DNA from: an uncultured Collinsella sp.
GTDB taxonomy: Bacteria > Actinomycetota > Coriobacteriia > Coriobacteriales > Coriobacteriaceae
Assembly: GCA_902474645.1 (NCBI GenBank)
Contig: CABRWN010000002.1
Span: 1-40,288 of the forward strand
Length of the DNA: 40,288 nucleotides
Reading direction: 5' to 3'
In this document: positions 16,052-23,475 of the stretch, piece after piece
How positions within the stretch are numbered: the first letter of the stretch is position 1
How the letters are laid out: every line of letters begins with the position of its first letter
Program-made: the position numbers and the translations under genes
The notes under the pieces: model-generated
The model's database searches: none
The model's input: the letters and a program-made list of their open reading frames with translations, nothing else
What the model was told of the DNA's origin: nothing

Positions 16052-17164
16052 CTATAGATACGCGCCGAGGTTGATGGCCGTGGCGTCGGTCTGGCTGCTT
16101 GCCTGGGTGCTGGCGCGTTCCAGCAGGAATGGCCGCACGAGTTCTTGGCGGTTGATGTCCTCGATGGCCGTGACCGCGGTGACGGTGCGCGCGGCAGAGC
16201 CGATGTGGACGTGCTTGGTCTTTGCCGGGGCCTTGTTCTCAATTTGCTCCATGAGCAATTGAACGCCCTTGCGGCCAATCTCGTAGCCCGGGGGCGCTAC
16301 CGTAGTGAGCGGGACCGATCCGCTCCAAGCGAGTGGGTTGCCATCGCAACCTGCTACGCGTACTTGCCCGGGGACGGCGATGCCTTTGTCGACCAGCGCC
16401 GAGATGACGCCCGAGGCCAGCACGTCGGTCAGGCCGACGACAAAATCGGGGCGTTCGTCGGCAGGGCGCCCGGCAATCTGAGCACCAATACTGTAGCCGT
16501 CGGCTGCGGTATTCCACTCTCCGGCGTCAATGACTTCAATTTTGATATCGGGATGCAGGGCGAGAGCCTTGTGAATGCCAAGTACGCGCAGGGTGAGCTG
16601 CATGAATGCCGCTCTGCCCACAACGGTGATATGGCGTGCGCCGCGGGCGATGACGAGCTCGGCGATAATGCGCCCCTGCGCCTCGTTGTCGGCCGCTACG
16701 TAGTAGCCGGGCGCGGAGCAATGGATGTCCAGGTGGACAATCGGCACGGGCATCTTGGTCATAGCGGGGTGCCAGTCGGGGGATGCCATGGGCTGAACCA
16801 TGACGCCGGACATTTGCGTGCCCATAAAGTAACGCAGGTAATGGTCCTGGAGAATATCGTCGTTATCGGCGTTGGCGATGAGTAGGTCGTAACCGTGCTT
16901 GCGGGCCTCGTTATGGGCGCCGCTGGCAATTTGGAGCGAAAAACCGTGGTCGAGACGGGGGAGCACCAAGCCAAAGGACTTGGTGGCGCCGCCCGCGAGC
17001 TGACGAGCGCTTTGGTTGGGCAGGTAGCCAAGGCGATTGATGGTCTCGTTGATGAGCTTGAGGGTCTCGGGGCGTAGCTTTTCGGGGTGGTTGAGCGCGT
17101 TGGAAACCGTGCCCAACGAAACCCCGGCCTCGCGCGCGACGTCGCTGATTTTTACCTTTGCCAT
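16052..17164 (-). CDS. LacI-family transcriptional regulator
   Basis: A 370-residue regulator with a clear LacI helix-turn-helix at the start (VKISDVAREAGVSLGTVSNA, residues 4-23), the hinge with NQSARQLAGG, and a PBP-like ligand domain. ATG 17164 is chosen because AAAGGGG lies before it and the fold starts immediately; a much longer in-frame reading to 17947 runs antisense through the neighbouring gene and is rejected. The C-terminus extends about 30 residues past the usual family end. It is divergent from the membrane-protein gene at 17393, but its target is not certain, because the visible operator in that gap fits another regulator better. Confidence 0.9.
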   Translation of the reverse strand: MAKVKISDVAREAGVSLGTVSNALNHPEKLRPETLKLINETINRLGYLPNQSARQLAGGATKSFGLVLPRLDHGFSLQIASGAHNEARKHGYDLLIANADNDDILQDHYLRYFMGTQMSGVMVQPMASPDWHPAMTKMPVPIVHLDIHCSAPGYYVAADNEAQGRIIAELVIARGARHITVVGRAAFMQLTLRVLGIHKALALHPDIKIEVIDAGEWNTAADGYSIGAQIAGRPADERPDFVVGLTDVLASGVISALVDKGIAVPGQVRVAGCDGNPLAWSGSVPLTTVAPPGYEIGRKGVQLLMEQIENKAPAKTKHVHIGSAARTVTAVTAIEDINRQELVRPFLLERASTQASSQTDATAINLGAYL

Positions 17165-17244
17165 AGCGGCCCCTTTGATGCGTTTCAAGTACAAGCCAGA
17201 TTGTAGCATCGCCCGCCCCTGGGGTGTCAAAGCCCACCATGTTG

Positions 17245-17285
17245 AAAACCACCACAAAGGTGCCTGTCCCCCTTTGTGGTGGTTT
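17245..17285. repeat. Palindromic repeat with CCTGTCCC loop
   Basis: Perfect 15-base arms AAACCACCACAAAGG (17246-17260) and CCTTTGTGGTGGTTT (17271-17285) enclose the 10-base loop TGCCTGTCCC. A close copy is at 25333-25376 and a variant at 25109-25147. Confidence 0.85.
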
Positions 17286-17297
17286 GGGGTGTGGCTG

Positions 17298-17353
17298 TTG
17301 CCGTAAAAACGGCAATCCTTCTGGTCAGCGGGCGTGATGCGTGAGGATACACT
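17298..17353 (+). promoter_or_regulatory. TTGCCG operator and promoter of the small membrane protein gene
   Basis: Operator TTGCCGTAAAAACGGCAA (17298-17315), a perfect palindrome of 7-base arms. Its centre lies 44 bases before the centre of a -10-like TACACT (17348-17353); there is no good -35 box. It differs from the operator at 18010-18027 only in the three middle bases. Confidence 0.6.
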
Positions 17354-17392
17354 GGCCCCACTCAAATGACACTGCGAAAATGGGGAGGGCAT

Positions 17393-17899
17393 ATGGCCGC
17401 CGCAAAGGACTACCAGAGCTATCTTAAGAACAAGTGCATCGTCGGTTACGGCATCGTCAACGGCATCGTTAACGCGCTCATCTTTATGGGCATGCACGCG
17501 GGGGACGCCGATATTACCTTTGCCGCCGGTAAGGTTGTCGAGGAGATTGCGCTGACAGGCGCCCTGCTTGGTCTCATTTTGACCTGGTGCGTGGTGCCGC
17601 TGACCAAGATGGATTTCAACAAGGGCGTTTACCCGGGCAATTCCGAAGGCTATGGTTGGCTGGCCAAGCTGCCCAAAAAGTCGATTCCCCTGTCGATCGT
17701 CGTTGGCATCATTGCCCTTGTAGTTGCCACGCCCCTTGCATGGCTTTGCACTTTTGTGCTCCCGCTGCCGCTTTCGCGCACGGGCATGATGATCTTTAAG
17801 GGCGTTATGTGCGCTGTTGCCGGCTGTGTGAGCGGCTACGTCGTCATCGGTGCCACCACCGCGGGCGTCGACGCTGGGGAAGTCGCCGCGACTGCCTAG
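17393..17899 (+). CDS. Small membrane protein, four predicted helices, family not recognised
   Basis: A 168-residue protein that I cannot assign to a named family. Four hydrophobic segments are visible: about 15-33, 52-72, 98-122 and 130-155. Between helices 2 and 3 lies a polar loop with KMDFNKGVYPGNSEGYGW. GGGGAGG (17382-17388) marks ATG 17393; an in-frame ATG at 17366 adds nine residues without a site. Upstream lies a TTGCCG palindrome almost identical to that of the MFS/amidohydrolase operon, so it is probably co-regulated with those transporters. It ends in its own terminator. Confidence 0.8.
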   Translation: MAAAKDYQSYLKNKCIVGYGIVNGIVNALIFMGMHAGDADITFAAGKVVEEIALTGALLGLILTWCVVPLTKMDFNKGVYPGNSEGYGWLAKLPKKSIPLSIVVGIIALVVATPLAWLCTFVLPLPLSRTGMMIFKGVMCAVAGCVSGYVVIGATTAGVDAGEVAATA

Positions 17900-17927
17900 G
17901 ATTTTCCAACAATCAAACTTTCTCTTC

Positions 17928-17968
17928 AAAACGGTCGGCCCGAGCAAAGGGGTCGGCCGTTTTGCTTT
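17928..17968 (+). terminator. Terminator after the small membrane protein gene
   Basis: Arms AAAACGGTCGGCC and GGTCGGCCGTTTT with a GAGCAAAGG-containing loop, followed by TGCTTTTC. About 30 bases after the stop. Confidence 0.75.
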
Positions 17969-18008
17969 TCACGAGAAAAAGCAGATGCCCTTTAGGCCCG
18001 CCGTCAGA

Positions 18009-18066
18009 ATTGCCGTATCTACGGCAATGGCTCTGATGCCGTCCGTATTGCGCTCCAGCCTATATT
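18009..18066 (+). promoter_or_regulatory. TTGCCG operator and promoter of the MFS/amidohydrolase operon
   Basis: ATTGCCGTA-TC-TACGGCAAT (18009-18028) is a perfect palindrome. Its centre lies 45 bases before the centre of a -10-like TATATT (18061-18066), with no good -35 box. This layout matches 17298-17353 and 23363-23418 and suggests an activator site around -54. Confidence 0.6.
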
Positions 18067-18137
18067 TGCCTCGACAAGACGCGCGGGCTCAAAGGGGTTC
18101 AATGCCCGCGTGAAACGGAAAAGAAAGGAACCAACAC

Positions 18138-19754
18138 ATGGCTAAAGCTAAAGCTGTGGCAGAGGAGAAGGGTGCCGAGAAGTTCATGCTTCTCCCCGTT
18201 CTCGTTCTGATCCTGGCCCAGATGGGCACTTCGGGCGATAACGGCGCCCTTTCGCTCGCCGCAACCGCCCTGACGCAGGACCTCGGCGCCACCACCGCCG
18301 ACATCCAGCTCGCCAACATGGTCTACTCCCTCATGGCCGGCGCCTTTATGATCGCCGGTGGCATGATGGGTACCATCATCGGCTGGAAGAAGAACTTCCG
18401 CGTGGGCGCCCTGCTGTGCGCCGCCGGCGAGGTCGTCCTTGCCGTTTCCCCCAACATGACCGTCTTCATTTGGGGCGGCCGTACCCTCGTGGGCTTCGGC
18501 GCGTCGTTCATGATTCCCTCGGTTCTGGGCCTCGTTCCCAAGATCTATCACGGTAAGAACCGCGTGCTTGCCTTTGGCTGCATAGGCGCCGCCTCCGGCC
18601 TTTCCGCCCTGCTGCCGCTGCTGCTTTCGATCGTGCTCATGGCCGCCGGCATGCGCGTGACGTTCTTCGTCCTCGCCGCCTACTTTGTACTCGTGTTCCT
18701 GCTGTCCTTCAAGCTGCCCGAGATCGAGCAGTCCGATGAGAAGCTCAAGTTCGATGGCGTCGGCGTTGCCCTTGCCGCAACCGGCCTGTTCCTGTTCCTG
18801 GTCGGCGTGTCCCGCATCTCCGCTTGGGGCCTCGTCGAGCCCTTCCCGGCATGCCCCTTCACCATCGCCGGTATCTCCCCCTGCCTGCCCATGGCTGTCC
18901 TGGGCGTGATCATCCTCATCGTTATGATCAACGTCGAGAAGAAGGTCGAGGAGAAGAACGGCTTTGCCCTGCTGCCCCAGTCCTTCCTTAAGACCCCGCA
19001 GGTCCTCGCCGGTCTCGCCGCCTCCGCCATCACGTTCTTCTTCATGGGTGTTCAGTCCATTCTGATGGCCCCCTACCTGCAGCTCGTTGCTGGCTGGTCT
19101 CCGGCTATCGTTGGTGTGCTCTCCATCGTCGTTGGCGTTCCGACCTTCGCCTTCTCCATCGGTATCCCCAAGTTCATGCCGAAGGCTAACCCGCGTCGCG
19201 TCATCCAGGTCGGCTACCTCACCCTTGCCGCCGCCCTGATCATCATGGCGTTCTCCGTTACGCTCGACGCTGCTTCCATGCCGGGCATTCTCATTGGCTG
19301 CGTTGTTGCCGGCTCGGGCGCCGGTATCGTTTCCGCCCAGGCCAACAACGTTGTCGCCCTTGCCGTGAACGAGCGCGACGCTTCCCAGTCCGGCGGCATT
19401 CAGACCACCATGCGTAACGTTGGCCAGGCCATCGGCATTGCCCTGCTGGGTGCCGTGCTGCTCTTTGGTATCACCAACTCCGTGAAGGATGCAGCCGCTA
19501 ACGATTCCCGCATTTCCGAGTCCACCGTCGTCGCTATTTCCGAGCGCAATATCGACCTCGTCTCCGATGAGAACTTCCGCGCTTCTATTGAGGACATCGA
19601 TATGAGCGATGAGGAGCGCGACGCCCTGGTCGAGATCAATGCCCAGTCCCGCTTCAACTCCACGCGTTTCGCTTACTACGTGGGCGCTGCCATCATCGTG
19701 CTTGGCCTGGCCACCACCCCTGCTATCAAGAAGTTCTCCAAAGAGGAGGAGTAG
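18138..19754 (+). CDS. MFS transporter, DHA2-like
   Basis: A 538-residue integral membrane protein with about 12-14 hydrophobic helices and a hydrophilic C-terminal segment (about 455-505) before the last helix. The first helix carries AQMGTSGDNGALS, the loop after helix 2 has IGWKKNFRVG, and IPSVLG follows, as in the paralogue at 23476. It resembles the DHA2 (14-helix drug/proton antiporter) group, but could import as well as export. AAAGGAA precedes ATG 18138. It is translated with the amidohydrolase gene, which starts 3 bases after its stop, so the amidohydrolase substrate or product is the likely cargo. Codon use is strongly C-biased, as in well-expressed genes. Confidence 0.88.
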   Translation: MAKAKAVAEEKGAEKFMLLPVLVLILAQMGTSGDNGALSLAATALTQDLGATTADIQLANMVYSLMAGAFMIAGGMMGTIIGWKKNFRVGALLCAAGEVVLAVSPNMTVFIWGGRTLVGFGASFMIPSVLGLVPKIYHGKNRVLAFGCIGAASGLSALLPLLLSIVLMAAGMRVTFFVLAAYFVLVFLLSFKLPEIEQSDEKLKFDGVGVALAATGLFLFLVGVSRISAWGLVEPFPACPFTIAGISPCLPMAVLGVIILIVMINVEKKVEEKNGFALLPQSFLKTPQVLAGLAASAITFFFMGVQSILMAPYLQLVAGWSPAIVGVLSIVVGVPTFAFSIGIPKFMPKANPRRVIQVGYLTLAAALIIMAFSVTLDAASMPGILIGCVVAGSGAGIVSAQANNVVALAVNERDASQSGGIQTTMRNVGQAIGIALLGAVLLFGITNSVKDAAANDSRISESTVVAISERNIDLVSDENFRASIEDIDMSDEERDALVEINAQSRFNSTRFAYYVGAAIIVLGLATTPAIKKFSKEEE

Positions 19755-19757
19755 GTC

Positions 19758-21374
19758 ATGAAGAAGCTGTACTTTAACGGCGACTTTGTTCCCATGACCG
19801 GCGAGGGCGATACTTTTGAGGCCCTGCTGGTTGCAGACGACGGCACCATCGCGTTTACCGGCTCGCTCGAGGAGGCTCGCGCTCAGGCAGAGGATGCCGA
19901 GGAGATTGATCTCAACGGCGCCTGCCTTATGCCCGGTCTGATTGACCCCCACAGCCACATCTCTGGCTGCACGCAGTACATCGTGGCTGCCGACCTTAAC
20001 GGCGCGGCGGATTTCGATGAGATCGTCGAGCGTCTGGCTGCCTTTGCCGAGCAGCGCGGCATTGGCGAGGACGGCGTGATCATGGGTGTTTCCTACGACC
20101 AGAATTCCCTGGCCGAGCATGAGCACCCTAACCGTCACGTGCTCGACCGCGTGAGCGAGACCATTCCGGTTATCGCCGTCCACGCTTCGAGCCACATGGT
20201 TGTTGCCAACACCAAGCTGCTGGAGCTTGCCGGCATTACCGTCGAGACTCCCGATCCCGAGGGCGCTCGCTACGGCCGCGAGGCCGACGGCACGCCGGAC
20301 GGTTACTGCGAGGAGCCAGGCGCTATGTGGCCGGTCTTTGCCGTGATTCAGCCGCGTCAGAAGATGGACATGGACGTCATGATCGGCGAGATGCAGGACA
20401 TCTACCTGGAAAACGGCATCACCACCTGCCAGGAGGGTGCTACCACCGCCGACTTCGCAGCGCTGTTCTGTGGCCTTGCGAACAAGGGCCTGCTCAAGAT
20501 GGACGTCGTGAGCTATCCCATGTACGGCGAGGATGTCGACAAAATCTTGGCCGACCACGAGCCTTTTGTCTCGCAGGACTACACTGGTCACTTCCGTATC
20601 GGCGGCCTCAAGATGTTCTTTGACGGTTCTCCCCAGGGTCGTACGGCGTGGATGACCGAGCCCTACACTCCCGGCGATGAGGGCGAGGGTTACTGCGGTT
20701 ATGGCACCATGACCGACAAGGCCGCGTATGACTTTATGCGCAAGGCCATCGACGGCAATCATCAGCTGCTCGCCCATACCAACGGCGATGCGGCTGCCGA
20801 CCAGTACCTGCGCGTGTACAAGCGCGCGCTGGAGGATTCGCCTAATCCCGATAAAGCGAGCCTGCACCCGGTCATGATCCACTGCCAGACTGCCCGCTGC
20901 GATCAGTACGAGCAGATGGCCGAGATCAACATGATCCCGTCGATTTTCGCCAGCCATATCTGGTACTGGGCCGACGTGCATCTTAAGAACTTCGGTCCCG
21001 TGCGCGGCGGTCGCGTGTCTGCCTGCCATGACGCTCTGGAGTGCGGCCTGCCGTTTACCTTCCACACCGACACGCCGGTGCTGCGCCCCAATTTCTTTGA
21101 GGCTGTGTGGTGCGCCGCCAAGCGCGTCACCAAGGGCGGCGCTCAGCTGGACGAGAATCAGAAGATCAGCGTGTACGAGGGTCTGAAGGCCATCACGGTC
21201 AACGGCGCTTTCCAGTATGGCGAGCTCGACCGTAAGGGCACGCTCGAGGCCGGCAAGCTGGCCGACTTCTGCATTGTCGAGAAGAACCCGCTCAAGATCG
21301 AGCTCGACGAGGTGCGCAACCTGCGCGTTCTCGAGACGGTCAAAGAGGGCGAGACTGTCTGGACGCGCAAATAG
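19758..21374 (+). CDS. Amidohydrolase family protein (YtcJ-like, amidohydrolase 3)
   Basis: A 538-residue metal-dependent hydrolase. It starts with a small beta domain; the metal motif DPHSH (63-67: His65, His67) follows MPGLI. Further likely metal or catalytic positions are the KMFFDGSPQG segment (about 289-298), HTNGDAA (about 337), MIHCQTAR (about 374) and HTDTP (about 436). The C-terminal beta domain ends with GTLEAGKLADF, typical of the superfamily. Such enzymes cleave amide or imide bonds; the substrate cannot be read. GAGGAG (19746-19751) inside the end of the MFS gene is the ribosome site. It is co-transcribed with the MFS transporter and closed by a terminator at 21405. Confidence 0.88.
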   Translation: MKKLYFNGDFVPMTGEGDTFEALLVADDGTIAFTGSLEEARAQAEDAEEIDLNGACLMPGLIDPHSHISGCTQYIVAADLNGAADFDEIVERLAAFAEQRGIGEDGVIMGVSYDQNSLAEHEHPNRHVLDRVSETIPVIAVHASSHMVVANTKLLELAGITVETPDPEGARYGREADGTPDGYCEEPGAMWPVFAVIQPRQKMDMDVMIGEMQDIYLENGITTCQEGATTADFAALFCGLANKGLLKMDVVSYPMYGEDVDKILADHEPFVSQDYTGHFRIGGLKMFFDGSPQGRTAWMTEPYTPGDEGEGYCGYGTMTDKAAYDFMRKAIDGNHQLLAHTNGDAAADQYLRVYKRALEDSPNPDKASLHPVMIHCQTARCDQYEQMAEINMIPSIFASHIWYWADVHLKNFGPVRGGRVSACHDALECGLPFTFHTDTPVLRPNFFEAVWCAAKRVTKGGAQLDENQKISVYEGLKAITVNGAFQYGELDRKGTLEAGKLADFCIVEKNPLKIELDEVRNLRVLETVKEGETVWTRK

Positions 21375-21404
21375 CTTTGTCATGGCATAGGCCATAGACG
21401 CTAA

Positions 21405-21442
21405 AAAGAACCCGTGGCTGCAGGGGCGGCCACGGGTTCTTT
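21405..21442 (+). terminator. Terminator of the MFS/amidohydrolase operon
   Basis: Perfect arms AAAGAACCCGTGGC and GCCACGGGTTCTTT around TGCAGGGGCG. It may also serve the regulator gene that ends at 21499 on the other strand. Confidence 0.88.
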
Positions 21443-21498
21443 GCGCTTAAGCGTATTTGAAGGCTTGCATGGGCACGCGCGATGGGCGCCCACGCCGT

Positions 21499-23331
21499 CT
21501 ACCGTTTGAGACCGGCCTCGGATGCGAGCTTGCGGAAGCGCTGTGTGGCCGGAGTGAGGACGCGCTCATCGCTTGGGGCGACGCAGGGCACCAGGATGTG
21601 TTGCAGGCGGTCGCCGGTAAAGCCGACTTGTGTTTCCACGCGGTAATGCACGGCCCCGGTTTGAGCGACATCTTGGGAACATACGGTCAGCAAGAGCCAA
21701 GGTCCGTGCGTGAACGACAGCATCTCGAAGGTGTTCGAGAAGCCGGAGAGCGTGCCACGCCAGAGGCCGTCTTCGACAAGTGCAGCGTGAAGGGTGCGCG
21801 TGAGCATGCGCGCGTGCGAGATATCGAGCTCGCGCTCGGGAAGACCGCCGGCAAGCGGGGCGTCGTCGAGTGCGTGGGGGCATCCAAGCTTCATGAGCAG
21901 CAGCTCGATGCGGCTGCGATCGGCGTCATCGATGGCATTGCTCAGCACGCAGAGTGGAAGCGTCGTCTTGATGGGGTCGAATGAGACCAGGAAGTCGAGG
22001 CTGCTGTGCTTGGGGTCTGATTCAATCTCGGCGACTTCTGTTTCGGTCAGCACACGTGCGACCCGCATGCAGGGAATGAGCCGCTCAAGTCGATCGCGCG
22101 CATAGAAGACCTGCTCAATGCCGCAGTTGACCACGAGTCCGACACGCCATTGATCGTGCGAGGACAGGCCGTCCATATACGAGAGCAATAGCATCGCCAG
22201 GCGCGTCACGTCGGTCTGGTATAGATTCAGCCCAGATAGGCCGGGCGCGTCGCGCAGCACCTCGGACAGGCGCATAAACGAGGCCATGTTTTCGTATCGC
22301 ACCGTCCAGGTGTTTTCCTGGGGCAGTGAGATGGCGCGTTCATAGCGCATGTGAGTTTGTCCGGCTTCGATGAGCGCGGCGCAGGGCTTTTCAAGATGAA
22401 GCGGCGGTCGCGTGCCAAAGCGTTCGCCGAGAGCGCAGAATAACTCCACGGTGAGGCGCGCCGCCTCGGGTGTGGGCTGATATGTGCGCTGGAACTCGGG
22501 CGTCCAGCGGCGCGTGGAGACCGTAAAGAGGTCGCGGATGATGCCGCGCTCGTTGGCGGAGACCTCGATGCCAAAGTGCTGCTCAATGCGGTTGGCGACG
22601 TCGTCGTACACAACGGGAATCGCCGAGGTGTAACCACCGACCTCTTTGCCCTTAAGAATGCGCAGGACCATAATCTGCAGGTAGACGGCAAGCTGGTGGC
22701 GGGCGTTGTCGGTATAGAGCGTTCGGCTTTCGCGCTCGACGTATGCGATGAGGTCGTTGAAGAATTGCTCGTTGCCGCCAAAGAGCTGCGGCTCAATGCG
22801 GCGCTTCATGGCGGTCGACGCGAGCTCAAACAGATAATAGACGACGAAGAATCGGATGTACTCCTCGGGACCCTCGACCGTAATGCGGCGCCCGCGTACG
22901 ATTTGGGCTCCAAACGGCGTCATGAGCTCGTTCCATGTGCGCAGGTCGTCTTGGGCCTGCTGTTTGTTGGTGAGGATGGCCCGCGCAAGCGATTCGGTGG
23001 TGTATTGGTGCCGGTAGTCGCAGGTGAGCAGCAACATGCCGCGATAGAAGCGGTCAAGACCGGCGTCCATGGAAAGCGAACGTTCCTTGATGATGTCCGA
23101 TATCTGACCGCGCTGCGTGCTGTCGCCATCGATGCGGATGCCGTTGCCGCGCTTGGAGACAATTGCCGCTTGGATGCCCATTTCGTCGAGGAAGGCGTTA
23201 GCGGCCCGCATGTCGTTGCGGATGGTGCGCTCCGAGCAAGCAAGGGCATCGGAGATATCGACTGTCGGGGTGTAGCCCGCCTGGCCGAGCAGGATTTTAA
23301 GCAGCTTTGCTTGTCGCTGATTGATGCTCAT
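21499..23331 (-). CDS. PRD/BglG-type transcriptional regulator (MtlR/LicR-like)
   Basis: A 610-residue protein. The N-terminal winged helix (residues 1-55: DISDALACSERTIRNDMRAA) is of the HTH_11/Mga type. Two helical regions follow (about 80-190 and 195-300) in the position of PRD-like domains. A segment WRVGLVVNCGIEQVFYARDRL (from about 390) resembles the EIIB-like domain of LicR/MtlR regulators, with an Asn-Cys-Gly in the phospho-cysteine loop. The last 120 residues are not recognised as EIIA. It is probably a DNA-binding activator of the flanking transporters, not of a PTS. It lies between the MFS/amidohydrolase operon and the second MFS gene, with two TTGCCG sites in its own promoter region. 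Confidence 0.8.
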   Translation of the reverse strand: MSINQRQAKLLKILLGQAGYTPTVDISDALACSERTIRNDMRAANAFLDEMGIQAAIVSKRGNGIRIDGDSTQRGQISDIIKERSLSMDAGLDRFYRGMLLLTCDYRHQYTTESLARAILTNKQQAQDDLRTWNELMTPFGAQIVRGRRITVEGPEEYIRFFVVYYLFELASTAMKRRIEPQLFGGNEQFFNDLIAYVERESRTLYTDNARHQLAVYLQIMVLRILKGKEVGGYTSAIPVVYDDVANRIEQHFGIEVSANERGIIRDLFTVSTRRWTPEFQRTYQPTPEAARLTVELFCALGERFGTRPPLHLEKPCAALIEAGQTHMRYERAISLPQENTWTVRYENMASFMRLSEVLRDAPGLSGLNLYQTDVTRLAMLLLSYMDGLSSHDQWRVGLVVNCGIEQVFYARDRLERLIPCMRVARVLTETEVAEIESDPKHSSLDFLVSFDPIKTTLPLCVLSNAIDDADRSRIELLLMKLGCPHALDDAPLAGGLPERELDISHARMLTRTLHAALVEDGLWRGTLSGFSNTFEMLSFTHGPWLLLTVCSQDVAQTGAVHYRVETQVGFTGDRLQHILVPCVAPSDERVLTPATQRFRKLASEAGLKR

Positions 23332-23362
23332 GGGGCTCCCTAGGGTCGCGAGAAAGTTCGAT

Positions 23363-23464
23363 TTGCCGTATATCTGGAAAAGAGCGTGGCACCTGTCATG
23401 ATACGCATTTTTTATGATGAGTAGGGGAAGGGTTGGTTTTAAATCCTTGCCGCATATACGGAAT
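23363..23464. promoter_or_regulatory. Divergent promoter region with two TTGCCG operators
   Basis: Site A TTGCCGTATATCTGGAAA (23363-23380) has its centre 44 bases before the centre of a -10-like TATGAT (23413-23418) pointing to the MFS gene at 23476. Site B TTGCCGCATATACGGAAT (23447-23464) lies downstream of that promoter, 12 bases before the MFS start. It could control the regulator gene (start 23331) in the other direction or block the MFS gene. Both are degenerate versions of the perfect sites at 17298 and 18010. Confidence 0.6.
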
Positions 23465-23475
23465 GAAAAAAGCGG

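Noticed and set aside
16052..17947. LacI gene read as a 631-residue protein
   Set aside because: The first 261 residues would run antisense through the 17393 gene. The LacI fold and ribosome site place the start at 17164.
18099..21395. Open frame of 1098 codons on the minus strand
   Set aside because: Antisense to the MFS and amidohydrolase genes, which have clear family motifs; same codon-bias artefact.
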